DNA of 64,000 bases, from the NCBI RefSeq assembly GCF_001995095.2, contig NZ_MTSD02000001.1, positions 62,001 through 126,000 on the forward strand, read 5' to 3'. Under the pieces are notes generated by a model, which was not told where the DNA came from, did no database searches, and saw only the letters and a program-made list of their open reading frames with translations. Both the position numbers and the translations under genes were made by a program. The DNA comes from Oceanospirillum linum. GTDB lineage: Bacteria; Pseudomonadota; Gammaproteobacteria; Pseudomonadales; Halomonadaceae. Positions 38,035 through 47,952 of the stretch are shown here, in pieces; the stretch's first letter is position 1; every line of letters begins with the position of its first letter.

Positions 38035-38070
38035 GCTCTGCTAAGCCCACCGCTCTTTGCTGGCAACCTG

Positions 38071-38100
38071 AACACCCGGCTTCCACTGCCGGGTGTTTTA
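38071..38100 (+). terminator. Terminator after amtB
   Basis: AACACCCGGC and GCCGGGTGTT form a 10-bp stem with a 7-base loop followed by TT and AT-rich sequence. Confidence 0.85.
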
Positions 38101-38214
38101 CTTTGAGCCCTGCTCTGCTTAAGCCTCTCTTTTCGCCGTGATTAAGGCAGGACAACACGCTGACGATTCATTAAAATCCCCTGCCTGTCCTTTATTGATG
38201 CCTCAGAGATACCC

Positions 38215-39510
38215 ATGCCTTCAGAATTCAGCGTATCTGATTCGACTCAGATCCCCCTCGTCCAAACAAGTTTAAAAGCCGAAGGGGCGATCATTGTTGG
38301 CGCCGGCCCAGCGGGACTAATGGCAGCTCAGGTGCTGCTGGAACAGGGTATTCCGGTTGATCTCTTTGAGGCGATGCCCACTGTTGCCCGTAAGTTTCTT
38401 TATGCCGGTAAAAGCGGCATGAATATCAGTCATGCGGAAGCCACAGAACAGTTTCTGACCCGCTACAGCACAAGTTCCGTCCAGCCAGCGCACCCTCACC
38501 TGCTTGAGTCGGTCAGACAATTTGATAACACCCAGGTTAAGCACTGGGTTGAGTCAATGGGAATCGAAACCTTTATCGGCTCATCCGGCCGGGTTTTTCC
38601 AACGGGAATGAAAGCCGCACCCCTGCTTCGCAGCTGGCTGCAGAAACTAAAGAACCTCGGGTTAAAGCTCCATACCCGCTTCTACTGGCAAGGCTGGCAG
38701 GGAGAACAGCTCATATTCAACACGCCTGCTGGCAAAACTCAGGTTACGGGCAAAGCCTGCTTACTCTCCCTCGGGGGCGGCAGCTGGAAAAAACTTGGCA
38801 GCGACGGTCTCTGGCAGAAGCCGCTCTCTGATCAGGGGATTGAGTTAACCAAGCTTCGTCCCAGCAACTGTGGTTTTCAGGTGAGCTGGCCAGCAGGCTT
38901 TGCAGATGAATTTGCCGGTACCCCTCTGAAGAGCGTTGCTCTCTCTTCAGTCACCCCCAGTGGTAACACTATCGCAAAAAGTGGTGACCTTATGATCAGC
39001 AGGAAGGGTATTGAAGGCGGGTTAGTCTATGGCGTCAGTGCCAGTCTGAGGGATCAGATCATTCAGAACGGTCAGGCAACACTGCTTATCGACCTCCTCC
39101 CTGCACGCTCCCAGGATGAGATCGAAAAAGCACTATACAACCGGGGAAAGCGCTCCATCAGTCACTGCCTGAAACAGCTGAAACTGAGTCCCGCTAAACA
39201 GGCGCTACTCAGGCAGTTAACCGATAAAGAGACCTTTCAGGATATTTCTCGATTAGCCGCAGCCATCAAGAAACTGCCTCTGCCACTAACCGAAACCCAG
39301 CCGACAGACAGGGCGATCAGCACTGCAGGCGGTGTCAGGTTTTCTCAGCTGAACCACCATCTGATGGCCACAGAGATACCGGGGTTATTTTTTGCCGGAG
39401 AGATGCTGGACTGGGAAGCCCCGACCGGCGGTTACCTGCTGACAGCATGTCTTGCCACAGGCCATCAGGCAGGTCAGGGAATGGTTGAGTTTATCCGGGG
39501 TAGCGTTTAA
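38215..39510 (+). CDS. TIGR03862-type flavoprotein (HI0933/YhiN-like)
   Basis: The 431-residue oxidoreductase binds FAD through VGAGPAGLMAAQ near residue 24, and the family signature is KFLYAGKSGMNISHAE, related to the K-x-G-x-SG-x-GRCN motif of HI0933/BaiN proteins. The C-terminal LFFAGEMLDWEAPTGGYLL motif marks the TIGR03862 subgroup. Substrates are not known for this subgroup. It stands alone after amtB. Confidence 0.85.
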   Translation: MPSEFSVSDSTQIPLVQTSLKAEGAIIVGAGPAGLMAAQVLLEQGIPVDLFEAMPTVARKFLYAGKSGMNISHAEATEQFLTRYSTSSVQPAHPHLLESVRQFDNTQVKHWVESMGIETFIGSSGRVFPTGMKAAPLLRSWLQKLKNLGLKLHTRFYWQGWQGEQLIFNTPAGKTQVTGKACLLSLGGGSWKKLGSDGLWQKPLSDQGIELTKLRPSNCGFQVSWPAGFADEFAGTPLKSVALSSVTPSGNTIAKSGDLMISRKGIEGGLVYGVSASLRDQIIQNGQATLLIDLLPARSQDEIEKALYNRGKRSISHCLKQLKLSPAKQALLRQLTDKETFQDISRLAAAIKKLPLPLTETQPTDRAISTAGGVRFSQLNHHLMATEIPGLFFAGEMLDWEAPTGGYLLTACLATGHQAGQGMVEFIRGSV

Positions 39511-39546
39511 TTCAGAATGCTCTGGCTTTCCTTAACACCAAAATCA

Positions 39547-40416
39547 CTATTTTTCCAGAAATAGCGCCGGATCCACTCGCGCTCCATTGAGTGTTACGGT
39601 CCAATGCAGGTGTGGGCCGGTTACACGGCCTGTTGCACCCACCTCACCCAACTTATCACCCGCTGAAACGGTATCACCGACTTTCAATGCCTCTGTTTCA
39701 GACAGATGGCAATAAAGCGTTGTCAGGCCTTGCCCATGATCAACAATCACCGTCTTACCATTAAAGTAATAGTCACCGATCGCCGCCACTTTACCATTGA
39801 GTGCTGACAGTACCGGAGTTCCCGTGGGTGCTGCGATATCCATGCCACTGTGGGGCTTGCGGGGTTTACCATTAAACACTCGTCGCAGACCAAAGGAGCT
39901 GCTGATCCTTCCTTCTGTTGGCTGTACAAGGGCGTCAGGCAAAGGGTGAATGACAGGCTTAAAAGTATCCATCGCCCCCCGAATCTCAGGTGTTTCACGC
40001 CACACACGCTGCAACTGCTCGGTACTCAGATTGACATGTTTATTCTTCACCGTCAGGCGCTGTTCCTGATATTTTTTATCCGTTACTTTAAAGTCCAACG
40101 GTTTGTCGCCATCCTTTGTTCGCCAAAACGCCTGATACTGGCCTGCTTTCAGGGAAAGCGGCAGGCCAACCCAGGCATACCAGGTATCATCCTGTTTTGC
40201 GGTAAAGACCCTTTTTTTCTGGAAAAAAACATGGGGCGGTGCATCACCTTTCTGAGGCAGCTTAATAACCGCAACCCCGCCGGGAACCCGGGAGTCCTCC
40301 GGAGTAAATCCGGCGTATACCCCACCAGCAAAAAACAGGCTAAACACAATGATCACAGCCGGGATTAGCAACCGGTAACGAGAAGCGTAAAGATAAAACC
40401 CTGAAGATAAAGACAC
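39547..40416 (-). CDS. M23 family metallopeptidase (peptidoglycan endopeptidase type)
   Basis: The 289-residue protein has an N-terminal membrane anchor or signal and a C-terminal M23 LytM domain. Zinc ligands are visible as H in PHSGMDI, D in MDI, and H-x-H in GPHLHW. It probably cleaves peptide crosslinks in peptidoglycan. GTG 40416 (MSLSSGFYL) is chosen because GGGAG precedes it; the longer frame to 40515 adds a Cys-rich piece without support. Confidence 0.85.
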   Translation of the reverse strand: MSLSSGFYLYASRYRLLIPAVIIVFSLFFAGGVYAGFTPEDSRVPGGVAVIKLPQKGDAPPHVFFQKKRVFTAKQDDTWYAWVGLPLSLKAGQYQAFWRTKDGDKPLDFKVTDKKYQEQRLTVKNKHVNLSTEQLQRVWRETPEIRGAMDTFKPVIHPLPDALVQPTEGRISSSFGLRRVFNGKPRKPHSGMDIAAPTGTPVLSALNGKVAAIGDYYFNGKTVIVDHGQGLTTLYCHLSETEALKVGDTVSAGDKLGEVGATGRVTGPHLHWTVTLNGARVDPALFLEK

Positions 40417-40532
40417 GGAAAAACTCCCTGAAAGCGAAATATAAACCCAGGCAAAGCATGGGCCGGGACAAAGACTATAGTGACAACAGTTTGCCCTAGA
40501 CAGAAAAGGTGTCAAGACAGCCGATGCCGGTA

Positions 40533-41435
40533 CTATGCAGGGGCGTCGGCATCAGATGCCTCCCGACACAACTGCAGCCAACGACTGACGCCGGCACTTC
40601 GGTATTTCTGTTTATGCAGAATAAAGTAGAACAGGCGACGGGTATTCCGGTGTGGTATTGCCAAAGGAACTAAGGCCCCTCGACTGAAAGCATCCTCAAG
40701 CGTAACCCGGGAGAGGCAGCCGAGCCCCATACCTGCTTCAACGGCCCGTTTAATCGCTTCGGTGTGCTGAAGCTCCAGTAACACGTTAAGCTCCGGCAAA
40801 ATACCACTCATAATCCGGTCAAAGGTCTGCCGTGTACCTGAACCGGTCTCACGCAGAATCCAGTTAGCTGACTTCAGAGCCTGATCATCCAACACCTTAC
40901 CGGCTGCTGCAAGGGGATGGTTACAGGATGCGAAAACCACCAACTCATCTTCCCGCCAGGGAATCACCTCCAGTTCAGGGTGTTGAATCTCACCCTCCAC
41001 TAGCCCTACATCCAGCTCAAAATTGACAACCTTACGGGCAATTGCAGCGGTATTCTCGACATCAAGGGTCACCTTGGCATCCGGCTGAGATGCCATATAT
41101 TGCGCCATCAGGTTAACCGCCAGATAGTTACCGATGCTCAGGGTTGCCCCTACCTTAAGATTCCCTGGTTGCTGATGCTGCTGCAGAGCAATTTCTAACT
41201 CCTGAGCCTGCGCCAGCAGGGATGCAGCCCGAGGCCGCAACAAGCGCCCCAGCTCATTCAGCTGCAAACGCTTACCAACCCGGTCAAAAAGTTGAATATC
41301 AAACTGCTGCTCAAGCTCTTTCAGAGCACTACTGGCCGCAGACTGTGACATTGAAAGATTCTGTGCAGCTTTGGTTATATTTTCGAAATGTGCTGCCGCC
41401 AGAAACACCTCCAGCTGCCGTAGGCTATACCGCAC
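40533..41435 (-). CDS. finR: LysR-family regulator FinR-like
   Basis: The 300-residue LysR protein has an N-terminal helix-turn-helix (KAAQNLSMSQSAASSALKELE). It is divergent from the ferredoxin-NADP reductase gene fpr. In Pseudomonas the divergent LysR neighbour of fpr is FinR, which activates fpr under superoxide stress, and the layout is identical here. Identity as FinR rests mainly on context. Confidence 0.78.
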   Translation of the reverse strand: MRYSLRQLEVFLAAAHFENITKAAQNLSMSQSAASSALKELEQQFDIQLFDRVGKRLQLNELGRLLRPRAASLLAQAQELEIALQQHQQPGNLKVGATLSIGNYLAVNLMAQYMASQPDAKVTLDVENTAAIARKVVNFELDVGLVEGEIQHPELEVIPWREDELVVFASCNHPLAAAGKVLDDQALKSANWILRETGSGTRQTFDRIMSGILPELNVLLELQHTEAIKRAVEAGMGLGCLSRVTLEDAFSRGALVPLAIPHRNTRRLFYFILHKQKYRSAGVSRWLQLCREASDADAPA

Positions 41436-41498
41436 CCTGCTCTCCTTTTTTAGAATATAAAGTCAATAAACCCCTAAGTCACACTCATTATTGATAAA

Positions 41499-41517
41499 AT
41501 TGATTACTAAAATCAAT
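41499..41517. promoter_or_regulatory. Palindrome between finR and fpr, probable FinR site
   Basis: ATTGAT and ATCAAT arms are separated by 7 bases (ATTGATTACTAAAATCAAT). It lies in the divergent promoter region about 87 bases before fpr. LysR regulators bind such dyads. Confidence 0.5.
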
Positions 41518-41603
41518 ATTAACTGTTTCTCCGATAGATAAGACAAGAAGTAAACTCTGCATAAATTACCTGATGCTATCGAAAGCGATTGCCGGAGAAT
41601 CAA

Positions 41604-42377
41604 ATGTCTGCATTTATTAAAGAGGAAGTCCTCAGTGTTCATCACTGGGATAATAACCTGTTCAGCTTCAAGACCAGCCGAGCTTCAAGTCTGCGCTTTA
41701 AAAATGGCCACTTTATCATGATAGGCCTTGAGGTTGAGGGTCGCCCTCTGATGCGGGCCTATAGCATCGCCAGTGCAAACTATGAGGATCACCTGGAGTT
41801 TTTCAGTATCAAGGTGCCGGACGGGCCTTTAACATCGCGCCTGCAAAGCATTCAGCCCGGCGATAAGCTGGTTGTTAGTAGCAAGCCCACAGGCACTCTT
41901 ATCAACGACCATCTGTTACCCGGTAAGAATCTCTACCTGATCAGTACGGGCACCGGGCTAGCACCCTTTCTGAGTATCATCCGGGACCCGGAGATCTACG
42001 AACAGTATGACAAAATTATTCTGACTCACGGTGTTCGCTACACCTCTGAGCTGGCCTATCAGGATCTGATTACAAAAGAGCTGCCGGAGCATGAATATTT
42101 TGGAGATCTGATACGGGAAAAGCTGGTTTACTATCCGACGGTGACACGTGAAGCTTATAAAAATGAAGGGCGGCTCACTGACCTGATGCGCAGTGGGAAA
42201 CTGTTCACCGACCTGAACCTGCCAGCTTTTGATCTGGATAAGGATCGTTTTATGATCTGTGGCGGACCATCAATGCTTAAAGAGACTGTTGAGATCCTTC
42301 AGGAGCAGGGCTTTACCGAGGCCAAAAACAGCTCAGCAGGCCATTATGTTATCGAACGGGCTTTTGTTGAGAGCTAG
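41604..42377 (+). CDS. fpr: Ferredoxin-NADP+ reductase Fpr
   Basis: The 257-residue flavoenzyme moves electrons between NADPH and ferredoxin or flavodoxin. The FAD-binding motif is RAYSIASANY, and the NADP-binding region has STGTGLAPFLSI and CGGPSMLKE. The family C-terminal aromatic segment is YVIERAFVES. ATG 41604 follows CGGAGA. Oxidative stress control by the divergent FinR-like regulator is expected. A strong bidirectional terminator follows. Confidence 0.93.
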   Translation: MSAFIKEEVLSVHHWDNNLFSFKTSRASSLRFKNGHFIMIGLEVEGRPLMRAYSIASANYEDHLEFFSIKVPDGPLTSRLQSIQPGDKLVVSSKPTGTLINDHLLPGKNLYLISTGTGLAPFLSIIRDPEIYEQYDKIILTHGVRYTSELAYQDLITKELPEHEYFGDLIREKLVYYPTVTREAYKNEGRLTDLMRSGKLFTDLNLPAFDLDKDRFMICGGPSMLKETVEILQEQGFTEAKNSSAGHYVIERAFVES

Positions 42378-42416
42378 AATAGCACTCCAAATGGTATAAG
42401 TCATCGCAGTAAAAAA

Positions 42417-42452
42417 AACAGCACCGTGAACTTTTTACTTCACGGTGCTGTT
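42417..42452. terminator. Bidirectional terminator, fpr / S4-domain gene
   Basis: A perfect 14-bp stem (AACAGCACCGTGAA and complement) has an 8-base loop, A-run upstream and TTGTTTT downstream. Confidence 0.9.
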
Positions 42453-42493
42453 TTGTTTTATAGCCCCTTTAAACTCATGCCTCTGCTCCCGGT

Positions 42494-42709
42494 TTACTCC
42501 GCCAGGGTAATATTAAGGATCTGCTGTTCAAAAACGATACGATCACCGGCAACAATTTTGCGCCTTTTACGAGTATCTGTTTCGCCATTCACCTGAACAC
42601 GCCCCTGCTCAATAGCCTGCTTGGCTTCACCACCGCTACTTACCAGGTTTTCAAATTTCAAAATCTTGTACAGTTCAACCGGTTCCCGGTTGATAATGAC
42701 ATCTATCAT
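42494..42709 (-). CDS. S4 RNA-binding domain protein, YbcJ-like
   Basis: The 71-residue protein consists of a single S4 domain (LYKILKFENLVSSGGEAKQAIEQGRVQVNGE), as in E. coli YbcJ and related ribosome-associated factors. It binds structured RNA; the precise target is unknown. ATG 42709 follows GAGG. It lies next to the arginase-like gene on the same strand, 61 bases downstream, and could share its transcript. Confidence 0.85.
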   Translation of the reverse strand: MIDVIINREPVELYKILKFENLVSSGGEAKQAIEQGRVQVNGETDTRKRRKIVAGDRIVFEQQILNITLAE

Positions 42710-42770
42710 CACGACCTCAACTAGAGCGCAAAAGCGCACAATATTTTTCTGATGGCCCGAATCAACGCCA

Positions 42771-43766
42771 TCAGACCTTAGCTATTTCATAAACCAGGCC
42801 AGCAGCAAGACGTGCTGTTCGGCCATCCGGATCTTCCAGAGGATTGCACTCCGCTATATCAACCAAAAGCAGAGGCACCTCTGCCCGTTGCGCCTCGTGT
42901 AGTATCAGTCTGAGCAGCCCCATACCAACTCGGGCATCGAGACCAAAGACAGAGGGTGCACTCACACCCGGAGCAGCAGCAATGGAAAAAAGATCAAGAC
43001 TCACCGACAGATAAAGATAATCCAGACTGGAAAGAAAACTCCGGATTTCCTGTTCAATTTCCGGAAAAAACGCTTCTCCACATTTCTGCTGCAAGCGCCA
43101 GTGCACGCCATAGGCTTCCGCACGGTCAAATTCTCCAGCGGAGGTTACCTGCTCATCCAGTCCTAAACAATAGCAGGGAAAATCGAGATTACGCTCTTTG
43201 CAATACTGTGCGATCTGCAAAAAAACAGACTGAGCATTGGGCTGAGGGTCAGCCTCCGACATAGCCAGCCGCGCACCCAGACTGACAATACCAACGGAAA
43301 CATCCGACGAACCGGCAAAGACATGACGTGACGCCCCCTGATAGCTGGCCCAGCCAACCTCAAGCCCACCCCCAAGAATGACCGGTGTTAACCCTATATC
43401 CAGCAAATGAGCGACATGTCCTGCCAGCTGGCTCTGGGCAATAATCAGCTGCTCCTCTTCACACCAGATATCTCCGGCATCATAGATATCACGCTTCTGA
43501 TGCCAGGCAAGATTTGCCAGTGCCCGGCGAATCACCAGAGGGCCATGGGCCGCCCCTGACCGGCCGGCACTGCGTTTTACCCCTTCATCCGTGGCAAAGC
43601 CGATCAATGCCATCGGTGCAAGCTCTCCGCTTTGCCGGGAACACTCTGACGAGTAATCCTCCAGTGCTTTTATGCGGCCACTCCAGAACTGATCAATATC
43701 AAAGGTGGCCTGATCTTTAAGACGCTTTCTCTTCCAAAGGGTCATATCCGTTTTTTTATACGTCAC
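42771..43766 (-). CDS. Arginase/formimidoylglutamase-fold protein lacking metal ligands
   Basis: The 331-residue protein aligns with the ureohydrolase family (HutG/arginase): GRSGAAHGPLVIRRAL near residue 69-84 and AAAPGVSAP near 264-272 are conserved. Yet the Mn-binding motifs are changed: GGGHE reads GGGLE, D-A-H-x-D reads G-A-R-L-A, and D-x-D reads S-L-D. Five of six metal ligands are lost, so ordinary hydrolysis of formimidoylglutamate or arginine is unlikely. The frame is intact and well formed, so the protein is probably made and does something else, perhaps binding or regulation. GGGAGG lies 5 bases before GTG 43766. No other hut or arginine genes are adjacent. Confidence 0.85.
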   Translation of the reverse strand: MTYKKTDMTLWKRKRLKDQATFDIDQFWSGRIKALEDYSSECSRQSGELAPMALIGFATDEGVKRSAGRSGAAHGPLVIRRALANLAWHQKRDIYDAGDIWCEEEQLIIAQSQLAGHVAHLLDIGLTPVILGGGLEVGWASYQGASRHVFAGSSDVSVGIVSLGARLAMSEADPQPNAQSVFLQIAQYCKERNLDFPCYCLGLDEQVTSAGEFDRAEAYGVHWRLQQKCGEAFFPEIEQEIRSFLSSLDYLYLSVSLDLFSIAAAPGVSAPSVFGLDARVGMGLLRLILHEAQRAEVPLLLVDIAECNPLEDPDGRTARLAAGLVYEIAKV

Positions 43767-43981
43767 CACAACCTCCCTAAGATAAAAATTGCTGGCCAGG
43801 CCTTAGTTCAACCGATATAACACCTCAGCCTGTTAACACTTTAGTCCATGATATTAAGAATAACGGATAAAGAATGACTCATGTCATACAAGAGCTGGCC
43901 AACAACATCCGAATCCTTTTTCTTGATCCTGATCGATTTATTGCCTTGTCATAAAGCTATAATGACCTGAAATAGGGCATC

Positions 43982-44542
43982 ATGAGACATCGCACGATGA
44001 CAGAACAAGACTTTTGGGACATTATCAATAACTCCCTGCAGCACAACGCTCCGGGATCTGAAGGCCAGTACCTGAGTATCTCTCAATCACTGGCAACATT
44101 ACTTCCTGAACAACTGATTGAGTTTGAAAACCATCTTGCACACCAGAAAAGCCGCGCATTCTGTTTCCCGGTACTGATGGCTAACTTTGCTCTTCAGAGT
44201 TACATCAATGATGATATCTTTGAAGACTTCCGCCTTTGGCTGATCTCATTTGGACAGGACAAATTTGAAGCGGTTCTGAATCATGCCGATCAATTGGCGG
44301 AATTCAGTAATGTTGAGGACCCGATCGAAGATATCACCGGGGAAGGACTGGTTTTTGCTGCCCAGGAGGCGTATGAAGCCGTAACAGGTCAGGACGACTT
44401 TCTGAAACGAGTCAGACCACAGCCCGACCCGGAGATCAACTACCCTTGGCCAGATAATCTGGGACAGCTGGAAGCGATGCTGCCAAACTTATTTAATAAG
44501 CACTGGGATAAAAACCGTACTTACGAACTGGGTCCGGAATAA
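43982..44542 (+). CDS. DUF4240 domain protein
   Basis: The 186-residue soluble protein has the DUF4240 pattern: TEQDFWDIINNS at the N terminus and AYINDDIFEDFRLWLISFGQDKFEAVL-like sequence in the middle. Proteins of this family are linked by association to polymorphic toxin or predicted defence contexts, but no activity is established. Start is ATG 43982 or 43997; the latter matches the family start better. It is convergent with the Phd-type antitoxin gene. Confidence 0.75.
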   Translation: MRHRTMTEQDFWDIINNSLQHNAPGSEGQYLSISQSLATLLPEQLIEFENHLAHQKSRAFCFPVLMANFALQSYINDDIFEDFRLWLISFGQDKFEAVLNHADQLAEFSNVEDPIEDITGEGLVFAAQEAYEAVTGQDDFLKRVRPQPDPEINYPWPDNLGQLEAMLPNLFNKHWDKNRTYELGPE

Positions 44543-44600
44543 CCCTCTGCACAGTATATTTCCAGGGAAGGAATTACCTGCAGAGTATCTGAGTAAGGAA

Positions 44601-44870
44601 CTATGTTGGATCAAGACTCTCAGTCTTATCAGTACTCTCTGCAGCAGTTCCCATATTACCCTGTGATTGTGGCTCGGATCGAAGAGACTCAGCCATTGCA
44701 GACATAGAAACGACCTGCAAAATATCATTAATGGAGTTCCAGTCTTCCTCTGAAATCATCACCGCCCGACCAGACTCACCCTCAATGAAAATAGTAGCTT
44801 GCTCTTGTACTGTCTGATCGACCCACTGCTCAGGTCGCCGGGCAAATTCTTTACTGGTTAGTTTCATCAT
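44601..44870 (-). CDS. Phd/YefM-type antitoxin, orphan
   Basis: The 89-residue protein has the N-terminal Phd/YefM fold (MKLTSKEFARRPEQWVDQ, then IFIEGESGRAVMISEEDWNSI). The C-terminal ~30 residues are polar and likely disordered, as in antitoxins. No toxin gene of Doc or RelE type lies downstream or upstream, so it appears orphaned. It could repress its own promoter. GGAG is 7 bases before ATG 44870. Confidence 0.75.
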   Translation of the reverse strand: MMKLTSKEFARRPEQWVDQTVQEQATIFIEGESGRAVMISEEDWNSINDILQVVSMSAMAESLRSEPQSQGNMGTAAESTDKTESLDPT

Positions 44871-45322
44871 TCATCAGCTCCGCTCTTCCGCACCAGGCCG
44901 AACCGTCACAGGTACAGTACATATCACAGGTTAACAGGCATAATCACTAGCTCTTAGCATAACGGCTAGGGTAAACCCTAATACTGAGTTTAGGTAAAAG
45001 ATCTTATTTTTTCATCCTTAATTCGCAAGACCACGACGCTGATCACAACTATACAAACTATAGAGGCATTTCATAAGACTCTTAATATTTTGCACCCTGA
45101 TGATGTCGCTTTGTAATCAGAGGCCTCCACGGAAAACGCCTCGATAAACGCTATACAGGCCTTGATGCATATCACACCAGAACAGATAACCTACTGAAGC
45201 ACGGGATTTTTCATCAAAAGCTCTCGTTTTTATCTATGATTAAAGCCTATAATCTTTTGGCTCCCAATCCGTCTTACGGAAAAGAAACTCTAAAACATCA
45301 GTAAAAGATGCAGGATCAGTCT
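44871..45322. other. Intergenic stretch, no gene seen
   Basis: About 450 AT-rich bases between divergent genes. A GAGGC/GCCTC pair near 45120-45145 could make a weak hairpin. I see no tRNA, sRNA or insertion sequence here. Confidence 0.5.
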
Positions 45323-45850
45323 ATGAGTCGACAATATATGACACTGGGGTTCTACCACGGCTTTAATAAGATGTTTCGCCCTACTTACGATATTTTCGAC
45401 TGCGAAGGAAATCCTGTGTATGCCGATACCAAAGCGATAAAAAAACTTATTGAAGATAACGTTATTTCAGACCCTACAGACCGGGACGGCCTGGAAAGAC
45501 ATCTGATTCATGAAGGTGTTCTGCACGCAAATGGACATCTGTTGGATGGCATCGCCCTGGATCGGGCAAAACAGGAGCCTCTTTCCGTGGATATCCCACC
45601 GATGGAAGATGAGAAACGCTTTGTACTTGCCTGGAGTACGTTAAATAAAATCCCGGTCCGGCGCGGTAAGTCTACCCGAGGGGTTAAACTCCCCATAGGG
45701 CAGTTTCCTGAAGGGACACCTATAATAGATATCCGTCGTCAATTGATACCTGTCTTTCCGGAATTTGATATAGAATTTGCCATCGAAGAGGGTGTTAACC
45801 TGATGCTGATTAAACGTCGTGAAGCCCTGCTCCAGGATCCGGCAGCCTAG
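45323..45850 (+). CDS. Unrecognised protein, 175 residues
   Basis: I do not recognise this gene. The protein starts MSRQYMTLGFYHGFNKMF and has no signal peptide, membrane helix or known motif. It is acidic to neutral, with a central stretch rich in Arg/Lys (VRRGKSTRGVK) and a C-terminal part that looks alpha/beta. ATG 45323 follows AGGA at 7 bases; a slightly longer start is at 45308. Codon use and length suggest a genuine gene. Confidence 0.6.
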   Translation: MSRQYMTLGFYHGFNKMFRPTYDIFDCEGNPVYADTKAIKKLIEDNVISDPTDRDGLERHLIHEGVLHANGHLLDGIALDRAKQEPLSVDIPPMEDEKRFVLAWSTLNKIPVRRGKSTRGVKLPIGQFPEGTPIIDIRRQLIPVFPEFDIEFAIEEGVNLMLIKRREALLQDPAA

Positions 45851-45886
45851 CTTTTTCAGGTAAAAAGATGAATAGCCTGATACCTG

Positions 45887-46243
45887 TCAGGCGAAACTCT
45901 GTTGCAACTCCGGCTTATTCCGATGACATGACGCGCTATCAGTAGTCCCCTTACGGTCAGACTGTACACGTCTCAGATCTGCCTGAAGAGATCGACAGGA
46001 CGATTTCAGCGTTTCAGCACGTTCAAGGCGGGCGCAGGTGATAAAGTGCTCCAATGTATTAATAAAAAATATCTCCGGATGACTTAACTCACTCTGTACG
46101 ACCAGAGCGTTAAGTGTATCCTGCAGACGTTTCGCTTCGTGCAGCAGATGTGCACGTAGCGATAGTGTCATTGCCTGCGTATCTGATGCCGCCAGTTCAC
46201 CGGAAAAACGATCAAACACCTGATTAATATAGCTCTGAGTCAT
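45887..46243 (-). CDS. Unrecognised helical protein, 118 residues
   Basis: The small protein from MTQSYINQVFDR is rich in helix and contains scattered Cys and His residues (ITCARLERA, SASCHRNK). It has no membrane segment. AAAGGTGA precedes ATG 46243; the longer frame to 46396 adds a Cys-rich piece that is not credible. It is convergent with the gene at 45323. Function unknown. Confidence 0.55.
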   Translation of the reverse strand: MTQSYINQVFDRFSGELAASDTQAMTLSLRAHLLHEAKRLQDTLNALVVQSELSHPEIFFINTLEHFITCARLERAETLKSSCRSLQADLRRVQSDRKGTTDSASCHRNKPELQQSFA

Positions 46244-46449
46244 GGAATCACCTTTGTTGCACACAGGTTTCGACCTGCCATTAAGTACAGACTGCCTTTT
46301 CAGCACCTTAGGCAAGACTAGAATGTACAGATGACATTTACATGACCAACAATCAGTATTTAGTGAAAAAAGCGAGCCAGAGCAGGCCTGACTCACTTCG
46401 CTTAACGCCGTCTTTTCAGAGAAATTGAGGCCCTGGATTCCAGGGCATT

Positions 46450-47214
<765 letters not shown>

Positions 47215-47279
47215 TTAATTCTGAAAACCAGATTTTGACTTAAACAATCAGGTTCTCGGTTTGGACAGGTGCCTATATC

Positions 47280-47307
47280 AAAAAAGCCGCTGAGAGCAGC
47301 GGCTTTT
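47280..47307 (-). terminator. Terminator between hpt and mtiP
   Basis: GCCGCT and AGCGGC form the stem with flanking A5/T4 pairing and a six-base loop. On the minus strand it is followed by TTTTTT, so it ends the hpt transcript and mtiP is likely transcribed separately. Confidence 0.85.
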
Positions 47308-47345
47308 CTGAACAACGCACACTACCGGAGTGCGAATTGAAAAAA

Positions 47346-47909
47346 TTACATACCTTTCGGCGCGTAGATACCCGGCGCATTGCGCAGAAAACCCTGAAAG
47401 TCCATGCCGTAACCAAACAGATAGCGATCTTCAACCTCAAGACCTGTGAAGCTTGCAGTCATCTCAGGACGGGCCTTGCGGTCATGAATCTTATCAACCA
47501 AAACGGCACTGTAAACAGCTTTTGCACCTTGCTCCTGGCAATAATCCAGAATGGCAGCCAACGTGTGCCCCTCGTCCAGAATATCGTCGACAATCAGAAC
47601 TGTCCGGCCTTCCATATTCACTTCAGGTGGAACGCGCCAGTACAGCTCACCACCGGTTGTTTCACCGCGATAACGCGTCGCATGGATATAATCCACTTCC
47701 AAAGGAAACTCAAGCCGAGTTAGCAGATGCCCTGTTGTGATCAGACCACCATTCATAACACAGTAAACCACTGGCAGCTTATCACCCAGTTGTTCAGTGA
47801 TATCCTCAGCCATCTTATCAAGCGCACGATCAACCTGCTCTTTCGTGCACAGGCAATCCGCTTCAGTAAAGACTTTTTTGATACGTTCCAGGTTATTTTC
47901 TACTGGCAT
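47346..47909 (-). CDS. hpt: Hypoxanthine-guanine phosphoribosyltransferase
   Basis: The 187-residue purine phosphoribosyltransferase has the PRPP loop VLIVDDILDEGHTL and a conserved CVMNGG segment. It joins hypoxanthine or guanine to PRPP. The order mtiP-hpt-nagZ matches the Pseudomonas locus. It is placed to use hypoxanthine from MtiP. A strong hairpin separates it from nagZ. Confidence 0.9.
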   Translation of the reverse strand: MPVENNLERIKKVFTEADCLCTKEQVDRALDKMAEDITEQLGDKLPVVYCVMNGGLITTGHLLTRLEFPLEVDYIHATRYRGETTGGELYWRVPPEVNMEGRTVLIVDDILDEGHTLAAILDYCQEQGAKAVYSAVLVDKIHDRKARPEMTASFTGLEVEDRYLFGYGMDFQGFLRNAPGIYAPKGM

Positions 47910-47952
47910 TGTTTAGTTCCAATGGTCTGTTTTGTGTCGTTAAATCATTAAA

